From Vibrio pomeroyi (GTDB taxonomy: Bacteria > Pseudomonadota > Gammaproteobacteria > Enterobacterales > Vibrionaceae): 64,000 nt of DNA. This document shows, in pieces, positions 46,717 to 55,487 of the stretch (its first letter is position 1; every line of letters begins with the position of its first letter). The position numbers were made by a program, and so were the translations under genes. Under the pieces are notes generated by a model that had not been told where the DNA came from, ran no database searches, and saw nothing but the letters and a program-made list of their open reading frames with translations. The stretch is from positions 2,976,001-3,040,000 of the forward strand of contig CP090854.1 of the NCBI GenBank assembly GCA_041879425.1. Reading direction: 5' to 3'.

Positions 46717-47730
46717 TTACAGGTCGAATTTAACTTCGTCTAGAAGTTTGATTGCAGCTTCGTGGTGATCTGCAATTTGGTCTAGAGAAATAGTATCTGC
46801 CTTGAATTCACCCCAAGAAGCTACTAGCTCAGAAGGTTTAACATCAGCTTTAACTGGGTATTCGTAGTTTACTTCTGCGTACATACCTTGTGCTGTATTA
46901 CCAGATAGGAATTCCATTAGCTTAACTGCGTTCTCTTTGTTTGGAGAGAATTTAGCCATTGCCATACCAGAGATGTTTACGTGAGTACCTGTCGTCTCTT
47001 GGTTAGGGAAGTTGATGTAAACAGCGTCAGCCCAAGCTTTTTGCTCTTTATCGTTAACCATCTTACCTAGGTAGTAGCTGTTACCAAGAGAAACGTCACA
47101 TAGACCTTCTTTGATAGCTTTAACTTGTGCACGGTCGTTACCTTGAGGCTTACGAGCTAGGTTAGCTTTTACGCCTTCTAGCCACTCTTTAGTTTCTGCT
47201 TCGCCTTTATGAGCAATCATAGAAGATACTAGAGAAACGTTGTATGGGTGCTTACCGCTACGAGTACAGATTTTGCCTTTGAATTCAGGCTTAGCTAGAT
47301 CAGCGTAAGTGAAATCTTCACCTAGACGACCAACACGGTCACGTGAAGAGTAAACGCTACGAGTACGAGTTGTTAGAGCAAACCACTCGTTGTCCGTATC
47401 TTGGTACTGAGCTGGAATGTTCTTTTCTAGAACGTCGCTGTTTACCGCTTGAACCAAACCTTTTTCAGTTAGCTCAGATAGACGGCTGATATCAACAGTT
47501 AATACCACGTCTGCAGGGCTGTATTCGCCCTCTTGAGCTAGCTTCTCTGCTAAACCTTTCTTAGCAAACTTAACATTCACCTCGATACCCGTCTCTTTTG
47601 TGAACTCATCGAACATTGGCTCAACAAGGAAAGGTTGGCGGTAAGAGTATACGTTTACTTCTTCAGCAGCCATTGCTGCTGGTGCGATTGTGCTGCACGC
47701 AAGAGCTGAAAGAGTTAGCAGTTTTTTCAT
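46717..47730 (-). CDS. fbpA: Ferric iron-binding periplasmic protein FbpA
   Basis: The periplasmic Fe3+-binding component (337 residues). The signal peptide MKKLLTLSALACSTIAPAAMA is cleaved before AEEVNVYSYRQPFL. The second-domain tyrosine pair that binds iron lies in LGNSYYLGKM (about 217-226), and NVYSYRQP carries a further conserved tyrosine. AAAGGA lies about 9 nt before the ATG. A Fur box sits 26-40 nt upstream of the start codon (47756-47770), so the operon should be iron-repressed. Matches V. cholerae VC0608. Confidence 0.94.
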   Translation of the reverse strand: MKKLLTLSALACSTIAPAAMAAEEVNVYSYRQPFLVEPMFDEFTKETGIEVNVKFAKKGLAEKLAQEGEYSPADVVLTVDISRLSELTEKGLVQAVNSDVLEKNIPAQYQDTDNEWFALTTRTRSVYSSRDRVGRLGEDFTYADLAKPEFKGKICTRSGKHPYNVSLVSSMIAHKGEAETKEWLEGVKANLARKPQGNDRAQVKAIKEGLCDVSLGNSYYLGKMVNDKEQKAWADAVYINFPNQETTGTHVNISGMAMAKFSPNKENAVKLMEFLSGNTAQGMYAEVNYEYPVKADVKPSELVASWGEFKADTISLDQIADHHEAAIKLLDEVKFDL

Positions 47731-47755
47731 GATTCAATCCTTTTTTGCATAGAAA

Positions 47756-47770
47756 TGATAATATTTATCA
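47756..47770. promoter_or_regulatory. Fur box upstream of fbpA
   Basis: TGATAATATTTATCA fits the 7-1-7 Fur inverted repeat (TGATAATnATTATCA) at all but one base. Further AT-rich partial repeats continue to about 47795. Confidence 0.8.
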
Positions 47771-47814
47771 GTTGCATTATTATATGTATCATTAGATTAA
47801 ACACAATGTTAAAC

Positions 47815-47845
47815 ATAAAAAAAACCTGCTCATCAGAGCAGGTTT
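47815..47845 (-). terminator. amtB terminator
   Basis: On the minus strand CCTGCTC, loop TGAT, GAGCAGG and a run of U residues, 33 nt after the amtB stop. Confidence 0.9.
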
Positions 47846-47874
47846 CAAGTAGGTTAAGTGTAAATGTTTGTAAA

Positions 47875-49104
47875 TTATTTTACCGACACAAATTCTGGGT
47901 AAGCGCCTACACCACAATCGTGCATGTCCATACCTTCCAGCTCTTCGTCTTCACTTACACGGATACCGATTGTCGCTTTAAGCACAGCCCATACCGCTAG
48001 GCTCGCACCAAATACCCAAGCAAAGATTACTGCAGCACCTAGTAGTTGAGCACCGAATGTTGCATCAGCGTTGCTTAGTGGCACAGCCATTAGACCGAAG
48101 AAACCACACACACCGTGTACTGAGATAGCACCTACTGGATCATCAATCTTAGCTTTGTCTAGAGCGATGATGCTGAATACCACCAATGCGCCAGATACCG
48201 AACCAATTGCTACTGCGAATAGAGGTGATGGTGATAGAGGGTCTGCAGTGATTGCTACTAGGCCAGCTAATGCGCCGTTAAGAATCATTGTTAGGTCTGC
48301 TTTACCCCAAGTTGTTTTACATACTAGTAGTGCTGCGATTGCACCCGCTGCTGCTGCTGCGTTAGTGTTAAGGAAGATTTGACCAACGGCTGTCGCGTTC
48401 TCGAAATCTGAAACCATTAGTTGAGAACCGCCGTTGAAACCGAACCAACCGAACCAAAGGATAAATGTACCTAATGTTGCAAGCGGCATGTTTGAACCAG
48501 GAATCGGGTAGATTTCACCGTTCTTACCGTATTTACCTTTACGAGCACCCAGTAGTAGAACACCTGCTAATGCAGCAGCTGCACCAGCCATGTGTACAAT
48601 ACCTGAACCAGCAAAGTCACTGAAACCTGCTTCTGATAGGAAACCACCGCCCCAAGTCCAGTAACCTTCAACAGGGTAAATGAACGCTGTTAGTACTACT
48701 GAGAAGATTAGGAATGACCAAAGCTTCATACGCTCAGCAACCGCACCAGATACCACAGACATTGCTGTTGCAACGAATACTACCTGGAAGAAGAAGTCTG
48801 ACTCTAAAGAGTGGTCTGCACCTTCACCTTGAGTACCAATCAGAGTACCGAATGATGGCAACCAACCGCCTTCACCGTTATCTACATACATAATGTTGTA
48901 ACCAACAACTAAGAAAGCAGTACAAGCAATCGCGTACAAGCAGATGTTCTTAGTTAAAATTTCTGTGGTGTTCTTTGAACGAACTAGGCCAGCTTCTAAC
49001 ATCGCGAAGCCTGCTGCCATCCACATTACTAACGCACCTGAAATGAGGAAGAAAAAAGTGTCTAGTGCGTAACGTAGTTCCGTTACTGTTGTTGTAAGTT
49101 CCAT
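47875..49104 (-). CDS. amtB: Ammonium transporter AmtB
   Basis: A trimeric inner-membrane ammonium channel, 409 residues with about 11 membrane segments. The pore twin histidines are His171 (SGIVHMAGAAAAL) and the His in ISVHGVCGFFG; the recruitment-site aspartate is in GFSDFAGSG. The N-terminus has no obvious cleaved signal sequence, unlike E. coli AmtB, so the first helix starts at about residue 14. GGAG lies 8 nt before the ATG. It is co-transcribed with glnK (27-nt gap) and regulated by it through pore blocking. The upstream sigma-54 promoter points to NtrC control under nitrogen limitation. Confidence 0.95.
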   Translation of the reverse strand: MELTTTVTELRYALDTFFFLISGALVMWMAAGFAMLEAGLVRSKNTTEILTKNICLYAIACTAFLVVGYNIMYVDNGEGGWLPSFGTLIGTQGEGADHSLESDFFFQVVFVATAMSVVSGAVAERMKLWSFLIFSVVLTAFIYPVEGYWTWGGGFLSEAGFSDFAGSGIVHMAGAAAALAGVLLLGARKGKYGKNGEIYPIPGSNMPLATLGTFILWFGWFGFNGGSQLMVSDFENATAVGQIFLNTNAAAAAGAIAALLVCKTTWGKADLTMILNGALAGLVAITADPLSPSPLFAVAIGSVSGALVVFSIIALDKAKIDDPVGAISVHGVCGFFGLMAVPLSNADATFGAQLLGAAVIFAWVFGASLAVWAVLKATIGIRVSEDEELEGMDMHDCGVGAYPEFVSVK

Positions 49105-49131
49105 ATTAAAGTCTCCAGTCCTTGTAATTCT

Positions 49132-49479
<348 letters not shown>

Positions 49480-49518
49480 TTAAATTCTTCACTTAATCCG
49501 TTAATTCTCTTATTACAA

Positions 49519-49535
49519 TCCAAGTAGCGTGCCAA
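49519..49535 (-). promoter_or_regulatory. Sigma-54 promoter of glnK-amtB
   Basis: On the minus strand TTGGCACGCTACTTGGA fits the -24/-12 consensus TTGGCACG-N4-TTGCA with one change (TTGG for TTGC). Spacing is exact, and the predicted start of transcription lies about 38 nt before the glnK ATG. Confidence 0.8.
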
Positions 49536-49587
49536 AAAGTTAAACCATTGATTTTAAAGAATATGATAATAATAAATCCGTAATAAC

Positions 49588-49621
49588 AAAAAAGGCCGCA
49601 CCAATATGGTGCGGCCTTTTC
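49588..49621. terminator. yacL terminator that also matches an NtrC-binding site
   Basis: GGCCGCACC (49594-49602), loop AATAT, GGTGCGGCC (49608-49616), flanked by A- and T-runs: a strong terminator for yacL. Its core CGCACCAATATGGTGCG (49597-49613) fits the NtrC consensus TGCACCAnnnTGGTGCA except for the outermost base on each side. Confidence 0.75.
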
Positions 49622-49636
49622 ACTATCTTAATGCGT

Positions 49637-49653
49637 TGCACTATTGTTGCTCC
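49637..49653. promoter_or_regulatory. Second, weaker NtrC-like site
   Basis: TGCACTA (49637-49643) matches one full half-site (TGCACYA); the other half is poor. Its centre is about 40 bp, close to four helical turns, from the better site. Confidence 0.35.
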
Positions 49654-49720
49654 AGTTTTGGGCAACAAGGTCTTCAAACCTAAAAATAGAAACAGAATAT
49701 CGAGTTTAGAAAATCAAAGA

Positions 49721-50089
49721 CTAGTAACCTAGAAACTCCATCCAGCGCTCAATCAACAACTCGAAGTCATCGATGCCACAGCTTGCTTGGCTCTCGCAGT
49801 TGTAAAAGTCGAACTCACTGCCCTCTTCCATCTCTTGCTCGTGGCCAAGTACGTTTTCTTGAATCGTCACTTCGTCTTCATTGATCGCTAAGCTGATCTC
49901 TTTACCAAGCAAGGTCACTTCATTGCTTAGATCCTGTCGAGATTGCTCAATAAGCGCCATTACATTTTCTAGTTTCTGCTTATCTTTACCGATCTCTTCT
50001 TGTAGCCAGCGGCCAACGATCTCGTGTCCCATACTGCACTTTACATAGTACTCACCCATTAAAGTGTTTCTTGTAAATTCAAATTCCAT
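49721..50089 (-). CDS. yacL: UPF0231 family protein YacL
   Basis: A small acidic cytoplasmic protein (122 residues) of the UPF0231/YacL family, function unknown. The match to E. coli YacL is in the N-terminal MEFEFTRNTLMGEYYVKCSMGHE and GRWLQEE, and in the C-terminal EMEEGSEFDFYNCESQASCGIDDFE. The ATG at 50089 is chosen (GGAG 5 nt upstream, family start MxxEF); a longer frame adds five residues. yacL lies next to acnB in E. coli too, which hints at a link to aconitase or the TCA cycle, though no function is established. Confidence 0.9.
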   Translation of the reverse strand: MEFEFTRNTLMGEYYVKCSMGHEIVGRWLQEEIGKDKQKLENVMALIEQSRQDLSNEVTLLGKEISLAINEDEVTIQENVLGHEQEMEEGSEFDFYNCESQASCGIDDFELLIERWMEFLGY

Positions 50090-50191
50090 AAAGGCTCCGT
50101 GCACTAATGACAGATAGGGTTAAAAATGAGGCGAGAGTATATAGCGAAGTCATCAAGAGATCGAGTCGCTCGGCATCTAACATGCAGACAT

Positions 50192-50222
50192 AAAAAAACG
50201 CCTTCTACGAATAGAAGGCGTT
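50192..50222 (-). terminator. acnB terminator
   Basis: ACGCCTTCTA, loop CGAA, TAGAAGGCGT with a U-run on the minus strand, 27 nt after the acnB stop. Confidence 0.92.
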
Positions 50223-50248
50223 CAGCAAGTTACTCAATCAGTCAGCGA

Positions 50249-52837
50249 TTATGCTGGCTCTTGGAAAATAACCGTGTCTGCTTTTTCCGTGTACTGACCC
50301 ATTTTATGGAAGTTCAGGTAGCGGTATGTATCTGCAGCCGTTGCGTTAATCTTCTCTGCGTACTCAAGGTACTCTTCTTTCGTTGGGATACGACCAAGAA
50401 TCGCACCAACCGCAGAAAGTTCAGCAGAAGCTAGGTAAACATTCGCACCAGTACCCAAACGGTTCGGGAAGTTACGAGTAGACGTAGACATTACTGTCGA
50501 CTTATCTGCAACACGTGCTTGGTTACCCATACACAGTGAACAACCCGGAGTTTCGATACGAACCCCAGCACGGCCGAAGATGCCGTAGTAGCCTTCTTCT
50601 GTCAGCTGGTCTTTATCCATCTTAGTTGGCGGAGCAACCCATAGGCGAGTGTTTAGAGAACCATTGAACTCTTCAAGCATCTTACCTGCAGCACGGAAGT
50701 GACCGATGTTCGTCATACAAGAACCGATGAACACTTCTTGAATCTCAGTACCTTGAACGTCAGAAAGAAGACGAGCATCATCTGGATCGTTTGGCGCACA
50801 TAGGATTGGTTGATCGATGTCAGCAAGATCGATCTCGATAACGTGAGCGTATTCAGCATCTGAATCAGCAGACAGTAACTCAGGGTTAGCTAGCCACTCT
50901 TCCATCGCAGTAATACGACGTTCAATAGTACGAACATCACCGTAACCTTCAGCGATCATCCACTTAAGCATCACGATGTTCGAGTTCAAGTACTCAGAGA
51001 TAGACTCTTCAGACAGCTTAACCGTACAACCTGCAGCAGAACGCTCAGCAGATGCATCAGAAAGTTCGAATGCTTGTTCAACAGATAGGTGCTCAACACC
51101 TTCAATTTCTAGTACACGACCAGAGAATTCGTTGATCTTACCTGCTTTCTCTACGGTCAGTAGACCTTGCTTGATGCCGTATAGAGGAATTGCGTGTACT
51201 AGGTCACGTAGCGTGATACCTGGCTGCATTTCACCTTTAAAACGAACCAAGATAGATTCAGGCATATCAAGTGGCATAACACCCGTTGCCGCCGCGAATG
51301 CGACTAGGCCAGAACCCGCAGGGAACGAAATGCCTAATGGGAAACGAGTATGCGAGTCACCACCTGTACCAACAGTATCAGGAAGGAGCATACGATTTAG
51401 CCATGAGTGGATAACACCATCACCCGGACGCAGTGAAACACCCGCACGATTCATGATGAAATCAGGTAGCGTATGGTGCGTGTTAACATCAACAGGTTTC
51501 GGGTATGCCGACGTGTGGCAGAAAGACTGCATCACTAGATCCGCAGAGAAGCCAAGACACGCAAGGTCTTTAAGCTCATCACGCGTCATAGGACCTGTAG
51601 TATCTTGAGAACCTACGGTTGTCATCTTAGGCTCACAGTATTGACCAGCGCGAACGCCTTCAACACCACATGCTTTACCTACCATCTTCTGAGCAAGCGT
51701 GTAGCCTTTATCAGAAGCAGAAGGATCAATTGGTTTAGCAAACAAATCAGTTTCAGCTAGACCTAGAGAATCACGAGCACGACCAGTTAGACCACGACCA
51801 ATGATCAGTGGAATACGACCACCAGCACGAACTTCATCTAGAAGAACTTTGCTGAGTTCGAAGTTTGAAATCACAGAACCGTTTTTGTGAACAACACCTT
51901 CGTACGGGTAGATATCAATGATATCGCCCATGTTCATGTCTTGTACGTTCAGTTCGATAGGTAGTGCGCCTGAATCTTCCATTGTGTTGTAGAAGATTGG
52001 AGCAATTTTACCACCTAAACAAACACCGCCAGTGCGTTTGTTTGGTACGAATGGGATATCTTCACCCATGAACCAAAGCACTGAGTTTGTCGCAGATTTA
52101 CGTGAAGAACCTGTACCAACAACATCACCAACGTAAGCCAGTGGAATGCCATCTTTTTGTAGTTCTTCAATTTGAGTAATTGGACCAACGTTACCCTGGT
52201 CATCAGGAGTAATACCTTCACGTTCCATCTTCAGCATCGCTTTTGCGTGTACCGGGATATCAGGACGTGACCATGCATCTGGTGCTGGAGATAGGTCATC
52301 GGTGTTCGTTTCACCAGTGACTTTGAATACTTTTACTGTGATTTTTTCTGCTACTTTATCTTTCGCTGTAAACCATTCAGCATCAGCCCAAGATTGAAGT
52401 ACTTGTTGTGCAGCAGCATTGCCAGCTTTCGCTTTCTCTTCTACGTCGTAGAATGCATCGAACATTAGGAGAGTGTGAGACAGTGCTTTAACAGCGATAG
52501 GAGCAAGCTCAGCATCATCAAGTAGAGATACTAGAGATTCGATGTTGTAACCACCTTGCATAGTACCAAGCAATTCAGCAGCTTTTGCTTTGCTTACTAG
52601 CGGAGATGATACTTCACCCTTTGTGATAGCCGTAAGGAAACCTGCTTTTACATAAGCAGCTTCATCTACACCCGGTGGAATGCGGTTTTCTAGTAGGTCA
52701 AGAATGATCTCTTCTTCACCTTGAGGTGGATTCTTCAGAAGTTCAACTAGGCCAGCAACCTGCTCAGCATCTAGTGGTTTTGGAACAACTCCCTCGGCAG
52801 CACGTTCTTCGACGTGTTTACGGTAGGCTTCAAGCAC
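50249..52837 (-). CDS. acnB: Bifunctional aconitate hydratase 2/2-methylisocitrate dehydratase
   Basis: AcnB interconverts citrate and isocitrate in the TCA cycle and dehydrates 2-methylisocitrate; the apo form binds mRNA. It has the AcnB domain order: an N-terminal HEAT-like domain ([22 protein letters not shown] onward), swivel domain, then the 4Fe-4S catalytic domains. Cluster cysteines lie in [14 protein letters not shown] and in [10 protein letters not shown]. The start proposed is the GTG at 52837, giving MLEAYRKH as in E. coli, with GAGAGG about 9 nt upstream; the product has 862 residues. A GTG nine codons earlier (52864) also has a possible site (AAGG) and cannot be excluded. Confidence 0.95.
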   Translation of the reverse strand: MLEAYRKHVEERAAEGVVPKPLDAEQVAGLVELLKNPPQGEEEIILDLLENRIPPGVDEAAYVKAGFLTAITKGEVSSPLVSKAKAAELLGTMQGGYNIESLVSLLDDAELAPIAVKALSHTLLMFDAFYDVEEKAKAGNAAAQQVLQSWADAEWFTAKDKVAEKITVKVFKVTGETNTDDLSPAPDAWSRPDIPVHAKAMLKMEREGITPDDQGNVGPITQIEELQKDGIPLAYVGDVVGTGSSRKSATNSVLWFMGEDIPFVPNKRTGGVCLGGKIAPIFYNTMEDSGALPIELNVQDMNMGDIIDIYPYEGVVHKNGSVISNFELSKVLLDEVRAGGRIPLIIGRGLTGRARDSLGLAETDLFAKPIDPSASDKGYTLAQKMVGKACGVEGVRAGQYCEPKMTTVGSQDTTGPMTRDELKDLACLGFSADLVMQSFCHTSAYPKPVDVNTHHTLPDFIMNRAGVSLRPGDGVIHSWLNRMLLPDTVGTGGDSHTRFPLGISFPAGSGLVAFAAATGVMPLDMPESILVRFKGEMQPGITLRDLVHAIPLYGIKQGLLTVEKAGKINEFSGRVLEIEGVEHLSVEQAFELSDASAERSAAGCTVKLSEESISEYLNSNIVMLKWMIAEGYGDVRTIERRITAMEEWLANPELLSADSDAEYAHVIEIDLADIDQPILCAPNDPDDARLLSDVQGTEIQEVFIGSCMTNIGHFRAAGKMLEEFNGSLNTRLWVAPPTKMDKDQLTEEGYYGIFGRAGVRIETPGCSLCMGNQARVADKSTVMSTSTRNFPNRLGTGANVYLASAELSAVGAILGRIPTKEEYLEYAEKINATAADTYRYLNFHKMGQYTEKADTVIFQEPA

Positions 52838-53109
52838 GACTTTTTTCCTCTCATTGCGGTTCACTTCTTACCTTCATAATTGTTAGTAAAATAAAGAAGC
52901 GAACATCCTTGGAAACTTGGCTCTCCATTGCCATTTTTGTCATTCAATTTGTATTGATGAGCGGCGTCATAGAGGCCAAACTGTGGGCGGTAGAATAGCA
53001 AATTTAACGTTAAATTAAAATCTTATCATTTTGACCAACATAGCAAGTTAAGACGAAAGTCCCACTATTTTTGCCTATTTACGCACTTAAATGACGACTC
53101 TGCGCATGA

Positions 53110-55449
53110 TTATTTGTAAGAGGTTCCTACAATCAAGTAAACCGAGTCGAAGTTATCTTCCGTTCGTCCATAAGCTAATATGATTGGTCCAATTGGCGAA
53201 TCCACCCCCGCGAACACAGACCCAGCTGTATACATTGGCGCTTCATCAAGCCTTAAATCATTGTTCGACCAGACACCACCATGTTCAATGGATGCGCCCA
53301 CGTAGAACGGTGATTCGAAGAGACCAAAGTCATTTTCAAACCACTTATATCGATAGATCAGACTGGTGTACGCCAAGTTCTGACCAATTAAGCTATTTCT
53401 TGGTATACCGGATAGGTTAAGGAAACCACCTAGCTCTTTAGGGTCGATAGGGAAAACCGAGTTTTTACTCTCTACAATGCCGTAATCGACCTTTCCGACT
53501 AAAGTATGTCTTTCATAGCTTTGTGCAGCCATGAAATTCGCTGAAAACTCATAAACCGTATCACTCTCAGAGGTGAGTTCAGTGTCATTGATATTAGTGT
53601 CATTCTGAAAGTCGTCATGAGAAACCAGATATTCTAAGTCGACAAAATAACCTTCGGTAGGCAAGCTAAAGTTATCTAAAGTATCCAATCGATAACTGAT
53701 GAAGCCGCCAATACGTTTGTACCCGCCATTACCAAGAGACGGCAGCGACGCCACTTCAACATCACCGTCTGTATAACGCGCACCGAATTTCAGCTCTTGC
53801 CACAAAGTGGGTTGATAGCCCAGTGCAATTTCACCGATGTATTCGCTGTATGTCATCGGGAAATAGTCTTGAGTTACATCCAGAGTAGGTTCTTCAATCT
53901 CATCAATGTCCACTGGCAAATTTCGGTTTTGCTTACTGTAGACAATCGAAGCTGAAGTAAATAACTTCTGACTAGAGAAGAAAGGCGAAAAGAGTTCCGC
54001 CTCAATTCGCTTGTCGGTACCCATCTCGATATTGGTTCTTAACTCCGCACCGTGCGAGTTAATATCGGTGAAGTTAGCCGAAAGACCGATCGAGTATTGG
54101 CTTGTGGTAGAGAAATCATCTTCAAGAAAGAATCGGAAGTTAAGGTAGTTAGGACCCCATGACTTCTCATCCACATCCACATGAAGTTGCTCTTCACCAT
54201 CAACCGTATCAAATTCATAAGTCACGAGTTCAAATCTATCTAATGCATAAAGATCTTGTACTTTAGATTCGATTTCACTGGTTTTCAGAACCTCACCAGC
54301 ATCGAGGTTTAAGCGGTTTTCAAGCAGCTTGTCTGAATAGTGGGTGTTGTTATTGATAACCACCTTGTCGATCACAGTTTTATCACCGTGCTTCAGCTGT
54401 CTACGAGCCTTCTGCTTGTCATCAATATAGTGTTGGTAGTCTGCATTCGAGAGTGACAACTTAGAAAGCTGCTCTGTGTACTGCCTAGTCGCTTCATACC
54501 CAGCATGATAAGCCGTCGGCATTTTATCGAACTCTGTGGTTTCCATTTCCCCAACATCAGGTTGGAGGAAGAAATCATGGTCCGTTAACGTCGCGGCTTG
54601 CTCTTGGGTACTGCGTTGAACCAAGTAATTAGAAAGTTGGTCTGCGGCAGCAAGAAAGTTAGTGAAGTCTTCTTTGCTTTTGTAGTTTGTACTGATATCA
54701 ACAGCAATAACGATGTCTGCACCCATCGCTCGGGCAACATCCACTGGCATGTTATTGGTTACACCACCATCGACCAGCATTCGCCCATCGACTTCATAAG
54801 GTGGAAGCGCTCCGGGTACTGACATACTCGCCATCATGGCATCAACGAGGTGACCGTGGTCAATGACCACTTCTTCGAGTTCAATGATATCAGTAGCTAC
54901 TGAACGGTATGGGATAGCAAGGTTGTCGAAAGAATCGAATGAAGATAGATTGCCGGTGGTCTCACGCAGGATACGCAACATATTCTGACCTTGAACCACA
55001 CCTTTTCTCGCTTTGATTTCACCCCAGCCTAAACCGAGGTCGGTGTTCAATTGATAGCGATCTTCATACTCTTTGTCACGCACACGGCGATCACTACGGT
55101 TGACGCGGTCGCGATAACCACGATTCCAATCAACCGTGTAAATAAAACTTTCAATCTCGTCAGCGCTCATCCCTGTCGCATAAAGACCACCAACGTAGGC
55201 GCCCATACTAGTACCAGTGATGTAATCGACTGGGATCTGCATCTCTTCTAAGGCTTTAAGCACACCGATGTGGGCAGCACCTTTCGCTCCCCCACCAGCA
55301 AGAACGACAGCGACGGTTGGCCTTTTATGAGCTTGTGCAAGTTCAACGTGTTCTGATGAATCAACCTTCGCCGCAGTTGCTGCAAACAGTTGAAAACTGA
55401 TCACTGTACCTACAACACCTAAGCTGCTCACTAACCAACGAGAAATCAT
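53110..55449 (-). CDS. Patatin-like phospholipase fused to outer-membrane barrel (type Vd/PlpD family)
   Basis: A 779-residue outer-membrane protein with a signal peptide (about 1-28), a patatin domain (about 45-310), one POTRA-like domain (about 350-420) and a 16-strand BamA/FhaC-like barrel (about 425-779) ending in VGTSYK. The lipase dyad is complete: oxyanion loop AGGGAKGAAH (51-60), nucleophile Ser81 in GTSMG, and Asp227 in VDGG. Phospholipase activity is expected; whether the passenger is released is unknown. It lies 38 nt after mrcB on the same strand. The spacing from AAGGA to the ATG is rather long (11 nt). V. cholerae has a homologue in the same place (VC0603). Confidence 0.88.
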   Translation of the reverse strand: MISRWLVSSLGVVGTVISFQLFAATAAKVDSSEHVELAQAHKRPTVAVVLAGGGAKGAAHIGVLKALEEMQIPVDYITGTSMGAYVGGLYATGMSADEIESFIYTVDWNRGYRDRVNRSDRRVRDKEYEDRYQLNTDLGLGWGEIKARKGVVQGQNMLRILRETTGNLSSFDSFDNLAIPYRSVATDIIELEEVVIDHGHLVDAMMASMSVPGALPPYEVDGRMLVDGGVTNNMPVDVARAMGADIVIAVDISTNYKSKEDFTNFLAAADQLSNYLVQRSTQEQAATLTDHDFFLQPDVGEMETTEFDKMPTAYHAGYEATRQYTEQLSKLSLSNADYQHYIDDKQKARRQLKHGDKTVIDKVVINNNTHYSDKLLENRLNLDAGEVLKTSEIESKVQDLYALDRFELVTYEFDTVDGEEQLHVDVDEKSWGPNYLNFRFFLEDDFSTTSQYSIGLSANFTDINSHGAELRTNIEMGTDKRIEAELFSPFFSSQKLFTSASIVYSKQNRNLPVDIDEIEEPTLDVTQDYFPMTYSEYIGEIALGYQPTLWQELKFGARYTDGDVEVASLPSLGNGGYKRIGGFISYRLDTLDNFSLPTEGYFVDLEYLVSHDDFQNDTNINDTELTSESDTVYEFSANFMAAQSYERHTLVGKVDYGIVESKNSVFPIDPKELGGFLNLSGIPRNSLIGQNLAYTSLIYRYKWFENDFGLFESPFYVGASIEHGGVWSNNDLRLDEAPMYTAGSVFAGVDSPIGPIILAYGRTEDNFDSVYLIVGTSYK

Positions 55450-55487
55450 TCTTTAAACTATCCTTGTCATTGTTTTCTGTTACGACT

